Source: Acidithiobacillus marinus
GTDB taxonomy: Bacteria > Pseudomonadota > Gammaproteobacteria > Acidithiobacillales > Acidithiobacillaceae
Length of the DNA: 64,000 bases
Reading direction: 5' to 3'
NCBI RefSeq assembly: GCF_002847505.1
Contig: NZ_MXAV01000034.1
Location: 1 to 64,000, forward strand
How positions within the stretch are numbered: position 1 is the stretch's first letter; the number at the start of each line of letters is the position of its first letter. Below, in pieces: positions 34,227 to 43,658 of this stretch. A model generated the notes under the pieces. The model saw nothing but the letters and a program-made list of their open reading frames with translations. It ran no database searches and was not told where the DNA came from. Position numbers and translations under genes: made by a program.

Positions 34227-35791
34227 AAACCGTCAAGCTGTCTGATGTATGCGACATTTCAAGCGGCGGGACTCCCTCGCGAAACAATCCAGAATTCTTC
34301 AAAGGGGATATCCCTTGGGCGAAAATTTCGGATATTGAAGCCGCATATAACGGTTTTATCTACACGACTGATGAATGTATTACTGCTGATGGCTTAAAGA
34401 ACATAAGAGGCAAACTTTTCCCAAAAGGCACCCTGTTGTTTGCGATGTATGGGTCAATCGGGAAAGTTGCCTTTGCTGGAACCGAGTTATCTGCAAACCA
34501 AGCAATTCTGGGGATCAGACCCAAGGTTGATGCTCAAATCGATTTGAAATATCTAAAATGCTGGTTCGAAAGCAATAAGCAGCGACTTATAAATCAAGGT
34601 CAAGGTGTTGCCCTAAAGAATCTCTCGGCAACAATTGTTCGAAATCTCGAAATTGAACTCCCGCCGCTCGACGACCAAAAGCGCATTGCCCATCTGCTCG
34701 GCAAGGTGGAAGGGCTGATCGCCCGGCGCAAACAACACCTGCAACAACTCGACGACCTGCTCAAAAGCGTCTTTCTGGAGATGTTCGGCGACCATACGGC
34801 AATGAAACAGCAACAGCATTTTCTGCTGGGCGATTTTATAGACTTTCTTACAAGCGGCTCTCGTGGATGGGCAAAATATTATTCCGATACTGGGGATATT
34901 TTTCTACGCATAAACAATGTGAAAGATGGGCGTTTAAAACTTGATGACGTTGTTTACGTTAATGCACCAGCCTCTGCCGAGGCTAATCGTACTAGAGTAC
35001 GATCTGGTGATTTGCTCCTATCAATTACAGCTGACCTTGGAAGAACTGCTGTCATACCGAAAGAATTAGATGGCTCGTACATTAACCAGCACTTGGCATT
35101 GATTCGCATCAAAGAGGAAGCAGGCTTTAATCCAATCTTCCTGGCCTGGTACTTTTCCCTGCCTTACGGCAAATCATTTATCCAAAAGAAGAATCGCGAG
35201 GGGGTTAAGGCTGGGCTTAACTTTGATGATATTCGTAGCTTTCAAGTTGTTAAGCCATCCATCGCTCACCAAAACCAATTCGCCGCCATCATCAAAAAAG
35301 TCGACGCCCTCAAATCCCGCTACCAGCAAAGCCTGACCGATCTGGAAAGCCTCTATGGCGCGTTGAGCCAGAAGGCCTTCAAGGGCGAGCTGGATCTGTC
35401 GCGGGTGGTGCTGCCAGCGGAAGAGCCTGAGATTGCCGAGGGAGAAACGACCGATATTGAGGAAAAACAACCCATGGAGCCATTGTTCGAGTTGCCTGCA
35501 CCCGAAGAACTTGCCCTATTGCGTACCTCCGAAGGCCGCAAAGCCCTGCTGGGTGAGTGGCTGAATGCCTGGCTGGAGCAACTGAGCGATGCGCCCTTTG
35601 CCACGCAGGCTTTTATGGATGCCGCCCGGCAACGGCTGTGGGAGCTGGCGGAAGACGACGCACCGGAATGGGGCGCAGCGGAATACGACGAACTCAAGAC
35701 TCAAGTGTTCGAAGCGCTGGAACAGGGCCGTCTGATTCAAGGTTATGACGATGACAACAACCGTGTGCAGATTATAGCAGCAAAGGGATAA
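34223..35791 (+). CDS. hsdS: Type I specificity subunit with C-terminal extension
   Basis: A 522-residue subunit that determines the bipartite recognition sequence. First target-recognition domain at about residues 1-145 (VCDISSGGTPSRNNPEF), conserved spacer helix LPPLDDQKRIAHLLGKVEG near residue 148, second recognition domain at about 200-345 (DFIDFLTSGSRGWAKYY), second spacer helix near 355. The recognition domains are AT-rich while spacers are GC-rich, as expected for domain exchange. A further acidic tail of about 115 residues (from EPEIAEGETTDIEEK) is not part of a normal HsdS, which ends near 400-420; it has helical segments such as RKALLGEWLNAWLEQL and its role is unknown. Confidence 0.93.
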   Translation: MKTVKLSDVCDISSGGTPSRNNPEFFKGDIPWAKISDIEAAYNGFIYTTDECITADGLKNIRGKLFPKGTLLFAMYGSIGKVAFAGTELSANQAILGIRPKVDAQIDLKYLKCWFESNKQRLINQGQGVALKNLSATIVRNLEIELPPLDDQKRIAHLLGKVEGLIARRKQHLQQLDDLLKSVFLEMFGDHTAMKQQQHFLLGDFIDFLTSGSRGWAKYYSDTGDIFLRINNVKDGRLKLDDVVYVNAPASAEANRTRVRSGDLLLSITADLGRTAVIPKELDGSYINQHLALIRIKEEAGFNPIFLAWYFSLPYGKSFIQKKNREGVKAGLNFDDIRSFQVVKPSIAHQNQFAAIIKKVDALKSRYQQSLTDLESLYGALSQKAFKGELDLSRVVLPAEEPEIAEGETTDIEEKQPMEPLFELPAPEELALLRTSEGRKALLGEWLNAWLEQLSDAPFATQAFMDAARQRLWELAEDDAPEWGAAEYDELKTQVFEALEQGRLIQGYDDDNNRVQIIAAKG

Positions 35792-35797
35792 CGCCAG

Positions 35798-36208
35798 ATG
35801 AAGCTGCTGCGACTCAAAATCACCGACCCGAAGGGCTTTCGCAGCCTGCAAGCGGGTTTTGAGCACCGCTTCCGCAGCGAGTGGGACTTGCAGGAAGAGC
35901 AGGGCTTTGCACCCTTCGTCTGCGCGGGACCCAATGGCAGTGGCAAGTCGAACCTGCTGGAGGCGCTGGCGGCGATTTTCTTTCAGTTGGAAATCTTACG
36001 TGTGCAACGCAGTTTTCTGCCCGAAGTGCTGCAAGATGATCATTTGCAAACCTCGCCAACCGGTTTTGAGCTAGAGTATTTAATTAAGGTTCCGGCCGAA
36101 TATTCTCCCATAGGATCCGCCCCGTGGTTCAGGGTGAAAATATATAAAATACCAGGTAAAAATGAAATTACATGGTGGGTTTTTGATTCAAATGATCAGC
36201 CCTATGAT
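35798..36208 (+). pseudogene. Septu-like AAA ATPase, 5' part (split by insertion sequence)
   Basis: First 137 codons of a restriction-associated AAA ATPase. Starts six bases after hsdS. The Walker A motif GPNGSGKS lies at residues 44-51 after a typical SMC/ABC-like N-terminus (MKLLRLKITDPKGFRSL). The frame runs into the target duplication CCCTATGAT and then the insertion sequence, where it would stop at 36250. It resumes in frame at 38265, so loss of the element with one duplication would give a 645-residue protein. As it stands the ATPase should be inactive. Confidence 0.88.
36200..36208. repeat. Target-site duplication, left of IS copy 2
   Basis: CCCTATGAT, repeated at 38256-38264. Nine bases, within the 8-10 range of ISAs1 elements. 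Confidence 0.9.
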
Positions 36209-38255
36209 CAGGGCCCTGTCAACCTTCCATCTAAGCTGCTGATGGAGTAGCACAAAGGGTTTTTCTGGACTTCTCAGGATGAATGCGGTAACTTTTGCCG
36301 CATGGAAGTCCCAACTCTCACCGAAAACCAGCAAGCCAGCCTGCACCGTGTTCAGGTGCGACCCATCCTGCCCACGGAGCGGGAACGCTGGAATACGCTG
36401 ATGCAAACGTATCACTACCGGGGCTTTCGCACCTTGGCGGGCCGTAACCTGCGCTATGTGGCTACGCTCGATGGTCGCTGGGTAGCGTTACTGGGCTGGC
36501 ATGCCGCCGCTTTTCAATGCCAGGCGCGGGATCGGTGGATCGGCTGGTCCTGGATCTTGCGCCGCCAGCGCTTGCATCTCATCGCCAACAATGCCCGTTT
36601 TCTGATCCTGCCCGGAGAATCCTTCCCGAATCTGGCGTCCCGTATTCTGGCGCTGAACCTGCACAGGCTCTCTGCGGACTGGCAATCCGTCTATGGGCAT
36701 CCCATCGTGCTGGCTGAGACCTTTGTGGAATCCCCCCGTTTTACCGGTGCCTGCTACCGGGCCGCCAACTGGGTGGATGTCGGCGGAACCAAGGGCTTCG
36801 CCCGCCGTCCCGGTGGTGGCTATGTCCACCACGGCCAACCTAAACGTCTTCTGCTCTTTCCTCTCCATCCACAGGCGCGGGCCTGGTTGGCCCAGCCGCA
36901 GCCCCAACTCGAATGGACCCATACCCCCATGCAAACCGTGACGTTGAGCGACCGCGCAAATGGAAGGCTTGCGCCAAATCTTTTTCCGCCTTCCCGATAC
37001 CCGCAGCAAACTAGGCAAGCAGCATCCCCTCCCGGCCATCCTGACGGTGGCCGTGGCCGCTGTCCTGACGCGGGCCGAAAGTTATGCCGCCATCGCCGAG
37101 TGGGGCGGTCGCTTGACCCAGGCTCAATTGAAGCGCATCCGCGCCCGATTCGATCCCAAAACCAAGCGCTACCTCGCCCCCTCCGAACCGACCATCCGGC
37201 GCGTCTTGCAAGGGGCCGATGTGGAGGCGCTGGATGCGGCGATCGGCGCCTGGCTACTGGGTACGGCGGGCTTTGAAGCGGTGGCCGTCGATGGCAAAGT
37301 CCTCAAAGGGGCCGCACGCGCAGACGGCGCTCAGGTGCATCTGCTCAGCGCGTTCCTGCATGGACAGGGGGCCACCATCGCGCAAAAAGAAATCGCCCGG
37401 AAAACCAACGAAATTCCAGAACTGCGCAACCTGCTCCAGGACGTCAACATCGCGGGCAAGGTCGTCACCGCCGATGCCCTGCATACCCAGCGGGAGACCG
37501 CCCGCTTCCTCGTCGAAGACAAGAAAGCCGATTATCTCTTCACCGCCGTCAAAGGCAATCAACGAAAACTCCGCGACCGTCTGACGTGCCTCCCTTGGGG
37601 CGATTTTCCCCCTCAACGCTGAAACCACAGAGGTCGGGCATGGCCGCTTTGAATACCGCAAAATCATCGTCGCCACCCGGGCAACCGGCCTCCATTTTCC
37701 GCATGTCGGACAAGCTTTCCTGATCCAACGCTCCACCATCAACAGCAAAGAGGGCACGATTCGGGATGATTATGCCTTCGGACTCACCAGCCTGACCCCG
37801 GATCGTGCCACGCCCGAAAATCTGTTGGGCTTGGCCCGTGGTCACTGGGAAATTGAAAACCGGAACCATCATGTCCGCGATGTGACTTTCCACGAGGACC
37901 TCTCCCAAGTCCGTACCCAGAACGGTCCCCATATGATGGCGACCTTGCGCGAACTGGCCATGAGCATTATGCGTCTCACTGGCGTCAAGAATATCGCCAA
38001 AGCGTGCCGGGATTTCGCCGCCAGCGCGCACAAAACGCTCCGCCAACTCGGATACTGAGGCGCCACCACGGGGTTTACCTATCCGAGAATAGCTCCGGAG
38101 GGCGAGCTGCGTCCGTCAGCCACCCCATTCACGATTCTGCACCCAAAATCGCCTGAAAATGCCGCATTTCCACCAACTATAGCCCCTTCAAACCACCATT
38201 AAAATCAGTGGCGAAAACCTCTGCTACTATATCTGGCGAGCTTGACGGAGCCCTG
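36209..38255 (+). mobile_element. ISAs1-family insertion sequence with DUF4338 domain, copy 2 (2047 bp)
   Basis: Second copy of the element at 11386-13431, in inverse orientation and differing visibly by a single added C near 36952. Ends are CAGGGCCCTGTCAACC at left and the complement of CAGGGCTCCGTCAAG at right. It is flanked by its own nine-base duplication, showing simple transposition into the ATPase gene. Near-identity of the copies implies recent movement. Confidence 0.93.
36302..38058 (+). pseudogene. DUF4338-ISAs1 transposase fusion, two frameshifts, copy 2
   Basis: Same protein as in copy 1, beginning MEVPTLTENQQ. An extra C in the run at 36952-36953 breaks the frame at the joint between the DUF4338 part and the DDE transposase part; an ATG at 36960 reopens the transposase frame (MEGLRQIFFRLPD) to 37622. 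The CCCCC run at 37608-37612 causes the second shift, shared with copy 1, after which the frame to 38058 carries the catalytic-Glu block HWEIENRNHH. Unless both shifts are bypassed this copy cannot make the full protein, although the 36960 start could still give a transposase without DUF4338 if the shared +1 shift is programmed. Confidence 0.85.
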
Positions 38256-38264
38256 CCCTATGAT
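38256..38264. repeat. Target-site duplication, right of IS copy 2
   Basis: CCCTATGAT, partner of 36200-36208 and in the same reading frame of the ATPase gene. Confidence 0.9.
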
Positions 38265-39791
38265 GCTCTTAATACAATAGTTAAAGACTATTTAATTCCA
38301 CAGGTGCTAGGCTACTCCTCTGGAGAAAATCAAATACTTAGCCTGCCCTTCCTCAAGATGCGCTTCGTGCAGTTCGACGAATACTCGAATGCACTGGCAA
38401 AGCAACTAAACTACCCTGGTCATCCAGAAACCAGACTCGCCTATTTGGACAGTGGCTTTAGCCAAGCCATACTGTTATGCAACCTGCTATTTCAGAATGA
38501 AGGCACACTCAAGCCTTTCCGCGAGGATGTGGGTATTGAGGCCTTGCAAGAGTTCCGCGTCATCATCCGTAGAAGCATTCCTATTTCGAAAGAACAAGTT
38601 AATGCATTCGATCTGTTAGATGACGACCAGCGCCGCGAACGGCAGCATCGTATCGTAGCAGAAGCTAAGAAGCGAGGTGAGTCTGATTCTGAAATTCGCC
38701 AGTCAATGGATGAGTGGATTCGCAGTGAGATTATCAAAGGCAATCCCGCACTTTCTGAAACCGATGAGATTGGCGGCGGCCGTTACCGCTTGAACCTAAC
38801 GAAGCTGTTGGAGGGCGATGAAAGGTCTTTTCTAGCGGTGAGCGCTCTCACTCGCTGTGCCACCTTGCATTATGTGGAGGAGGCTACGGATACGCTTGTG
38901 CTCGATTACTGGGTGAATGACGCAACCAAACAAGCGTTCCTCGAAAATTTCGATCACGATCCACTGGTGCTATTTCAAGCGTTACAGGTGCTATTGACGT
39001 TAAATCAATTTGCCGTCAGCGATTCATTGAAGGCAGATCTGTATCAGTCTGACAGTCTCTATGCCAGCGAGACGGTGCCGATCTTGGCTTCAGATGAACG
39101 CATCATGCGTTTCAAACACTTCTGGGTGAAAAAGGCCAATGTGGCCAAGTCCGTCTTGCTCAAAAGTTTCTCCGACGGCGAACATCAATTGCTGCACACC
39201 CTGGGCCTCTGCCTGCTGTTCAAGAACACCCAGAGCCTGTTTCTGCTCGACGAGCCGGAGACCCATTTCAACCCCGACTGGCGCGCCAACTTCGTCACCC
39301 GCCTACATCAGAGTTTCAACGGCAGCGACGGCCAGGAGATGCTGATCACCACCCACAACCCGTTTCTGATCTCCGACAGCCGACCCGAAAAGGTGCTGGT
39401 GTTCAACAAGTCCAATGGCGTGGTCTCAGTCGGTTACCCTGACTACAACACCATGGGCGCGTCCATCAACAAGATCACCATGGCCACCTTCGGCAAGCGC
39501 GAGACCATCGGGCTCCGTGCGCAGGGAATGCTTGATGATTTTCGAGAACGTTCAAAGGATGCCAATGAGAATCAGGAGCAGCTTATTGCCGAGATCAACC
39601 ACCAGCTTGGTGACTCGGTGGAAAAGGTCCTACTCATCAAGACCATCCTCGACGTTGGCGCAGATAATGGGCACCGCGAAAAACCCCGACAGAATAAAAT
39701 ATTACATAATATAATCAAATTGATGAAGCGTTTTATTCCGCAAAAAAGAGGGGTTTTCGAGGTGCCCAATGGCGGGGAGGGACAGGACTGA
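38256..39791 (+). pseudogene. Septu-like AAA ATPase, 3' part (split by insertion sequence)
   Basis: The remaining 508 codons of the ATPase begun at 35798. Frame is open from the insertion-sequence edge. It holds the ABC-like signature region LLKSFSDGEHQLLHTLG, Walker B with its glutamates LFLLDEPETHFNPDW, and the His switch LITTHNPFLISDS. A long middle domain rich in charged helices (DDDQRRERQHRIVAEAKK) lies between the halves of the ATP site, as in PtuA/RloA-type OLD-like ATPases. The stop overlaps the HNH gene start (TGATG). Without the Walker A half this fragment cannot bind ATP normally. Confidence 0.87.
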
Positions 39792-41053
39792 TGCTGTTCG
39801 CTTACACCTATGTCTCCCACGCAATGGAGAAGATGCAGGCGTTCATCAATTTCATCTTTTTTGAGGTGTGGTGTAATGCGCCTATCGGATTGCCTTTCAG
39901 TCTCGATCTGTTTGAAACCGAGCCAGACCTAAGAGAAGTTCTTTCAGCTTTCGGGTTTGCGGCGAATGCCCCCAAGCTTGGCAAGCAGTTTTACAAAGAC
40001 ATCAAAGCGATCTATGAGCTCTTTGCCCCATTAACCCCGGAGCAGGTCGACCAACTCAAACAGTGGTACCAGGCCAACAATGAGATCGAAAAGGTCTGCG
40101 CCAATGACCCGAAAGTCAAAATCGCCCGCTATGTCGATATCGCCGACATCCATCCTGATCTGAGCGAGCAACTGGCGTCATTTTTCAAGGGACTCTATTC
40201 CCAGCAACTGCTCGACCTTGCGGCGCTGCGGGAAAAGATCGGCCAGCTTGATAAGCACTATGAGGAATTCATGCGGGCGAACACCACCGGCAAATGTCCG
40301 TTCTGCGGCCTCGGCGACATCAAGGGGGTGCATCACACTAGGCGCGAGGCTTATGACCATTATCTGCCCAAGGCGCTCTATCCCTTCAATTCGATCAATT
40401 TCCGCAACCTCGCCCCGGCCTGCCATGAGTGCAACAGCACCTACAAACACAGCAAAGACCCGGCACGCAATAAGGCCGGACGGCGCAAGGCTTTCTACCC
40501 CTATACGACCGATTTCCCCGGTATCGAAATTACAATCGACCTCAACAATCCAGATATTGATCGCCTGACACCCGCCGACATTCAACTCACCTTCGGTCCA
40601 GCTGCCGTCCATGAGGAGATCGAGACCTGGAAAGAGGTGTACGGTATTGATGAGCGCTACAAGGCGAAATGCTGCGATGGTGACGCCAAGGACTGGCTGG
40701 AGCAGTTTCGTATTTTACGCGATGCCTCTGGCTTTACACCGAACAACTACCTTGACACCATTCAACAACAGACCGCAAAAGCGCCGGTTGCCAACAGCAA
40801 CTTTTTGAAACTGGCCTTCCTCAAAGGCTGCCAGCGAGCCGGTCTGCTTGATGCCATTGCAAAAGAAGGGGGGCTCGTCATGACTCTTTGTCCCCGTCTT
40901 TACGAACGATATGTGAAGTATGAGCAAAGCCACTGGAGATCGGCCTCAAAACTGCGCATAATTGCGAGCTTTATGTGCGGGATAAGCGTGCCGGCGCGGA
41001 CCGGGTCCGGGCACGCTAACTGGAAAAGGAAAAATCATGAGAGAAGTGAATGA
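39791..41053 (+). CDS. HNH endonuclease, PtuB-like partner of the split ATPase
   Basis: A 420-residue nuclease. The HNH zinc-finger core is clear: CPFC at residues 169-172, DHYLPKALYP at 189-198 with the catalytic His, NLAPACHECNSTYK at 206-219. This order (Cys pair, DH-x-LPK, NL-x-P-x-C-x2-CN) is that of PtuB of the Septu anti-phage system, where an ATPase and HNH nuclease form a complex. It is coupled to the ATPase stop by TGATG. The long N-terminal half (1-160) is helical and may contact the ATPase. The last about 25 residues (from about GISVPARTGS) look unrelated, read into the region upstream of prfB and overlap its start by 17 bases, so the native stop may have been lost at the island edge. 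Confidence 0.85.
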   Translation: MLFAYTYVSHAMEKMQAFINFIFFEVWCNAPIGLPFSLDLFETEPDLREVLSAFGFAANAPKLGKQFYKDIKAIYELFAPLTPEQVDQLKQWYQANNEIEKVCANDPKVKIARYVDIADIHPDLSEQLASFFKGLYSQQLLDLAALREKIGQLDKHYEEFMRANTTGKCPFCGLGDIKGVHHTRREAYDHYLPKALYPFNSINFRNLAPACHECNSTYKHSKDPARNKAGRRKAFYPYTTDFPGIEITIDLNNPDIDRLTPADIQLTFGPAAVHEEIETWKEVYGIDERYKAKCCDGDAKDWLEQFRILRDASGFTPNNYLDTIQQQTAKAPVANSNFLKLAFLKGCQRAGLLDAIAKEGGLVMTLCPRLYERYVKYEQSHWRSASKLRIIASFMCGISVPARTGSGHANWKRKNHERSE

Positions 41054-42135
41054 GATGCGTGCCTTGCACGAGGATCTCCAGGCCCGGGTGAGCGGCCTGA
41101 GGGGGTATCTTTGACCTCGAAGAAAAGCGCGGCCGCCTAGAAGAAGTTCAGCGCGAGCTGGAAGACCCGGCCATCTGGAACAACGCCGAAAAAGCCCAGG
41201 AATTGGGCCGTGAGCGCGCTGCCCTGGAAGCTGTTGTTACTCCCATGGACAAGCTCAGCGCCAGTCTGGCAGACGGGGAGGAAATGCTCCAACTCGCCCT
41301 GAGTGAGCAGGACCAGGATCTGCTGGCCGCCGTCGATGCGGATCTGGATATGGCGCTGACCATGGTCGAAAAACTCGAATTTCAGCGCATGTTCTCCGGT
41401 GACCACGATGCTTCCGATTGCTTTGTCGATATTCAGGCAGGGGCGGGGGGTACCGAAGCCCAGGACTGGGCGGAAATGATCTTGCGCATGTACCTGCGCT
41501 GGGCGGAGCAGCACGGTTTTGCCGCCGAGCTGGTGGAAGTTTCGGAAGGCGAGGTGGCGGGTATCAAGTCCGCCAGTATCCACGTCAAGGGCGATCATGC
41601 CTTTGGCTGGCTGCGCACCGAAACCGGGGTGCATCGCCTTGTCCGCAAGTCACCCTTCGATTCGGGCAACCGTCGCCATACCAGTTTTGCCAGCGTGTTC
41701 ATCTACCCGGAAATTGACGACAGCTTTGAAATCGAAATCAATCCGGCCGACCTCAAGGTGGATACCTATCGGGCCAGTGGTGCCGGCGGGCAGCACGTCA
41801 ACAAGACCGATTCGGCCATTCGCATTACCCATGTCCCCTCGGGCATCATTGTCGCCTGTCAGACCGACCGTTCGCAGCATAAAAATCGCGCCGAAGCCAT
41901 GCGTATGCTGCGTTCCAAGCTTTTCGAAATGGAAATGCAAAAGCGCGATGCCGAAAAACAGGCGCTGGAAGACAGCAAAAGTGATATCGGCTGGGGACAC
42001 CAGATTCGCTCTTACGTCCTCGATCAGTCACGGATCAAAGACCTGCGTACCGGGGTCGAAGTGGGGGATACCCAGAAGGTGCTGGATGGCGCTCTGGATG
42101 GATTTATTGAAGCGGCACTGAAAGCCGGCCTGTAA
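41037..42135 (+). CDS. prfB: Peptide chain release factor 2 (programmed frameshift)
   Basis: A 365-residue release factor recognising UGA and UAA. Translation begins at ATG 41037, reads 25 codons to CTT TGA at 41109-41114, and shifts +1 to continue at GAC 41113 through to the stop at 42135, so the coding parts are 41037-41111 and 41113-42135. The stop-codon anticodon-like motif SPFDSGNRR near residue 205 and the catalytic [14 protein letters not shown] near residue 245 are intact. The frameshift gives autoregulation: low RF2 slows UGA recognition and promotes the shift. lysS follows, as in E. coli. Confidence 0.97.
41100..41115 (+). promoter_or_regulatory. prfB programmed +1 frameshift site
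   Basis: AGGGGGTATCTTTGAC matches the E. coli prfB site base for base: a Shine-Dalgarno-like AGGGGG three bases before CTT, an in-frame TGA and a following C. The release factor protein level sets how often ribosomes slip here. Confidence 0.95.
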
Positions 42136-42174
42136 TAAGATGCAGTCACACACAATCTGCGCGAGGAGAGGAAA

Positions 42175-43656
42175 GTGGATCAGGAACTGAATGACCAGAT
42201 GCAGGTACGCCAGGACAAGCTGACCCAGTGGCGGCACGAGGGGCAGGCCTACCCCAACCACTTTCGCCGTGATGCCCTGGCCGGTGATCTGCACGGTCGC
42301 TACGGCGATATGGGTGCTCCGGCCCTGGAACAGGAGCCCATTCTGGCCCGCCTGGGTGGTCGTCTGATGACCCGGCGGGTCATGGGCAAGGCCAGTTTTG
42401 CCGATATTCAGGACCAGTCCGGGCGCATTCAGCTTTTTGTCAGCCGCGATAATCTCGGTGAAGAAGCCTATGCGCGCTTCAAGGCTCTGGATTTCGGGGA
42501 CATCATCGGCGTGGAAGGCAGCCTCTTTCGCACCAAAACCGGTGAATTGTCCCTGAAGGTGCATAGCCTGCAATTATTGAGCAAGGCCCTGCGTCCCCTC
42601 CCGGAAAAATGGCATGGTCTGAGCGATGCGGAAACCCGTTTCCGCCAGCGTTATGTGGATCTCATTGTCACCGAATCGGCCCGACGGACTTTTCAAATCC
42701 GCGCGGAAACCGTGGCGGCACTGCGCGAAGGCTTGCGCCAACGCGGGTTTTTTGAAGCCGAAACGCCGATGATGCATGTCATTCCCGGTGGCGCCACCGC
42801 ACGTCCCTTCATGACCCATCATCATGCTCTGGATATGACCCTGTATTTGCGCATTGCTCCGGAACTGTATTTGAAGCGGCTGGTGGTGGGCGGGATCGAA
42901 CAGGTTTTCGAAATCAACCGCAATTTCCGCAACGAGGGAGTTTCGACCCGGCATAATCCTGAATTCACCATGCTCGAATGGTATCAAGCCTATGCGGACT
43001 ACCGTGACGCCATGGATTTGACCGAAACGCTGATTCGCGCTGCCGCCGAAGCATCTCTCGGTACGACCCTGATTCAGTACCAGGGTCAGGAGATTGATCT
43101 GGGCAAGGCGTTTGTGCGCATGAGCGTGGCAGAGTCAGTGCGCGCCTACAATCCGGATCTGGCCGATGCCGATTTGCGCGATCCGCAAGTGCTGGCAGAC
43201 AAGCTGGCGCAGTTGCGGATGCCCTGTGAGGCTTCCTGGGGTTGGGGCAAGCGGCTGATCGAGATTTTTGAAAAAACCGTGGAAGGCAATCTCCAGCAGC
43301 CGACATTCATCACGGAGTATCCCTTGGAGGTCAGCCCCCTGGCACGCCGCAATGATCTGGATGAGGAAGTGACCGATCGCTTCGAGTTGATGATTGCCGG
43401 ACGGGAGCTGGCCAATGGGTTTTCGGAGCTCAATGATCCTGAAGATCAGGCGGCCCGCTTCCGCGCCCAGGTCGAGGCCAAGGATGCCGGTGATGAAGAA
43501 GCCATGTTTTATGACGCCGATTATATCCGCGCCCTGGAGTATGGCATGCCCCCCACGGCGGGGGTGGGACTCGGCATCGATCGTCTGGTGATGTTGCTGG
43601 CGGACCAGCCCAGTATTCGCGAAGTCATTCTTTTCCCCCATCTGCGACCGGAATAA
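42175..43656 (+). CDS. lysS: Lysyl-tRNA synthetase, class II
   Basis: A 493-residue class IIb aminoacyl-tRNA synthetase. GTG 42175 has GAGGAGAGG just upstream. An N-terminal OB-fold ([20 protein letters not shown] near residue 65) binds the anticodon. Motif 1 lies in [11 protein letters not shown], motif 2 in [20 protein letters not shown] near residue 255, and motif 3 in [18 protein letters not shown] near the C terminus. Length fits the family (about 500). Gene follows prfB by 39 bases. Confidence 0.96.
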   Translation: MDQELNDQMQVRQDKLTQWRHEGQAYPNHFRRDALAGDLHGRYGDMGAPALEQEPILARLGGRLMTRRVMGKASFADIQDQSGRIQLFVSRDNLGEEAYARFKALDFGDIIGVEGSLFRTKTGELSLKVHSLQLLSKALRPLPEKWHGLSDAETRFRQRYVDLIVTESARRTFQIRAETVAALREGLRQRGFFEAETPMMHVIPGGATARPFMTHHHALDMTLYLRIAPELYLKRLVVGGIEQVFEINRNFRNEGVSTRHNPEFTMLEWYQAYADYRDAMDLTETLIRAAAEASLGTTLIQYQGQEIDLGKAFVRMSVAESVRAYNPDLADADLRDPQVLADKLAQLRMPCEASWGWGKRLIEIFEKTVEGNLQQPTFITEYPLEVSPLARRNDLDEEVTDRFELMIAGRELANGFSELNDPEDQAARFRAQVEAKDAGDEEAMFYDADYIRALEYGMPPTAGVGLGIDRLVMLLADQPSIREVILFPHLRPE

Positions 43657-43658
43657 AC

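Larger units (their letters stand above)
28700..41030. other. Defence island inserted between recJ and prfB
   Basis: A block of seven genes, all on the plus strand, comprising a type I restriction-modification system (hsdR, a KilA-N gene, hsdM, hsdS) and a Septu-like ATPase-HNH pair interrupted by an insertion sequence. It separates recJ from prfB-lysS, which are adjacent in E. coli and many relatives. No integrase or flanking direct repeat was found at the boundaries, so the edges given are the nearest core-gene ends. Confidence 0.75.

Noticed and set aside
11386-38255. Possible inversion between the two insertion-sequence copies
   Set aside because: Each copy is flanked by its own exact target duplication (CCTTGAGGGA and CCCTATGAT). 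An inversion would have swapped the halves, so the present order reflects two independent insertions.
41037-41115. prfB as a pseudogene because of an early TGA
   Set aside because: The stop lies in the classical AGGGGGTATCTTTGAC frameshift site; the gene is intact.
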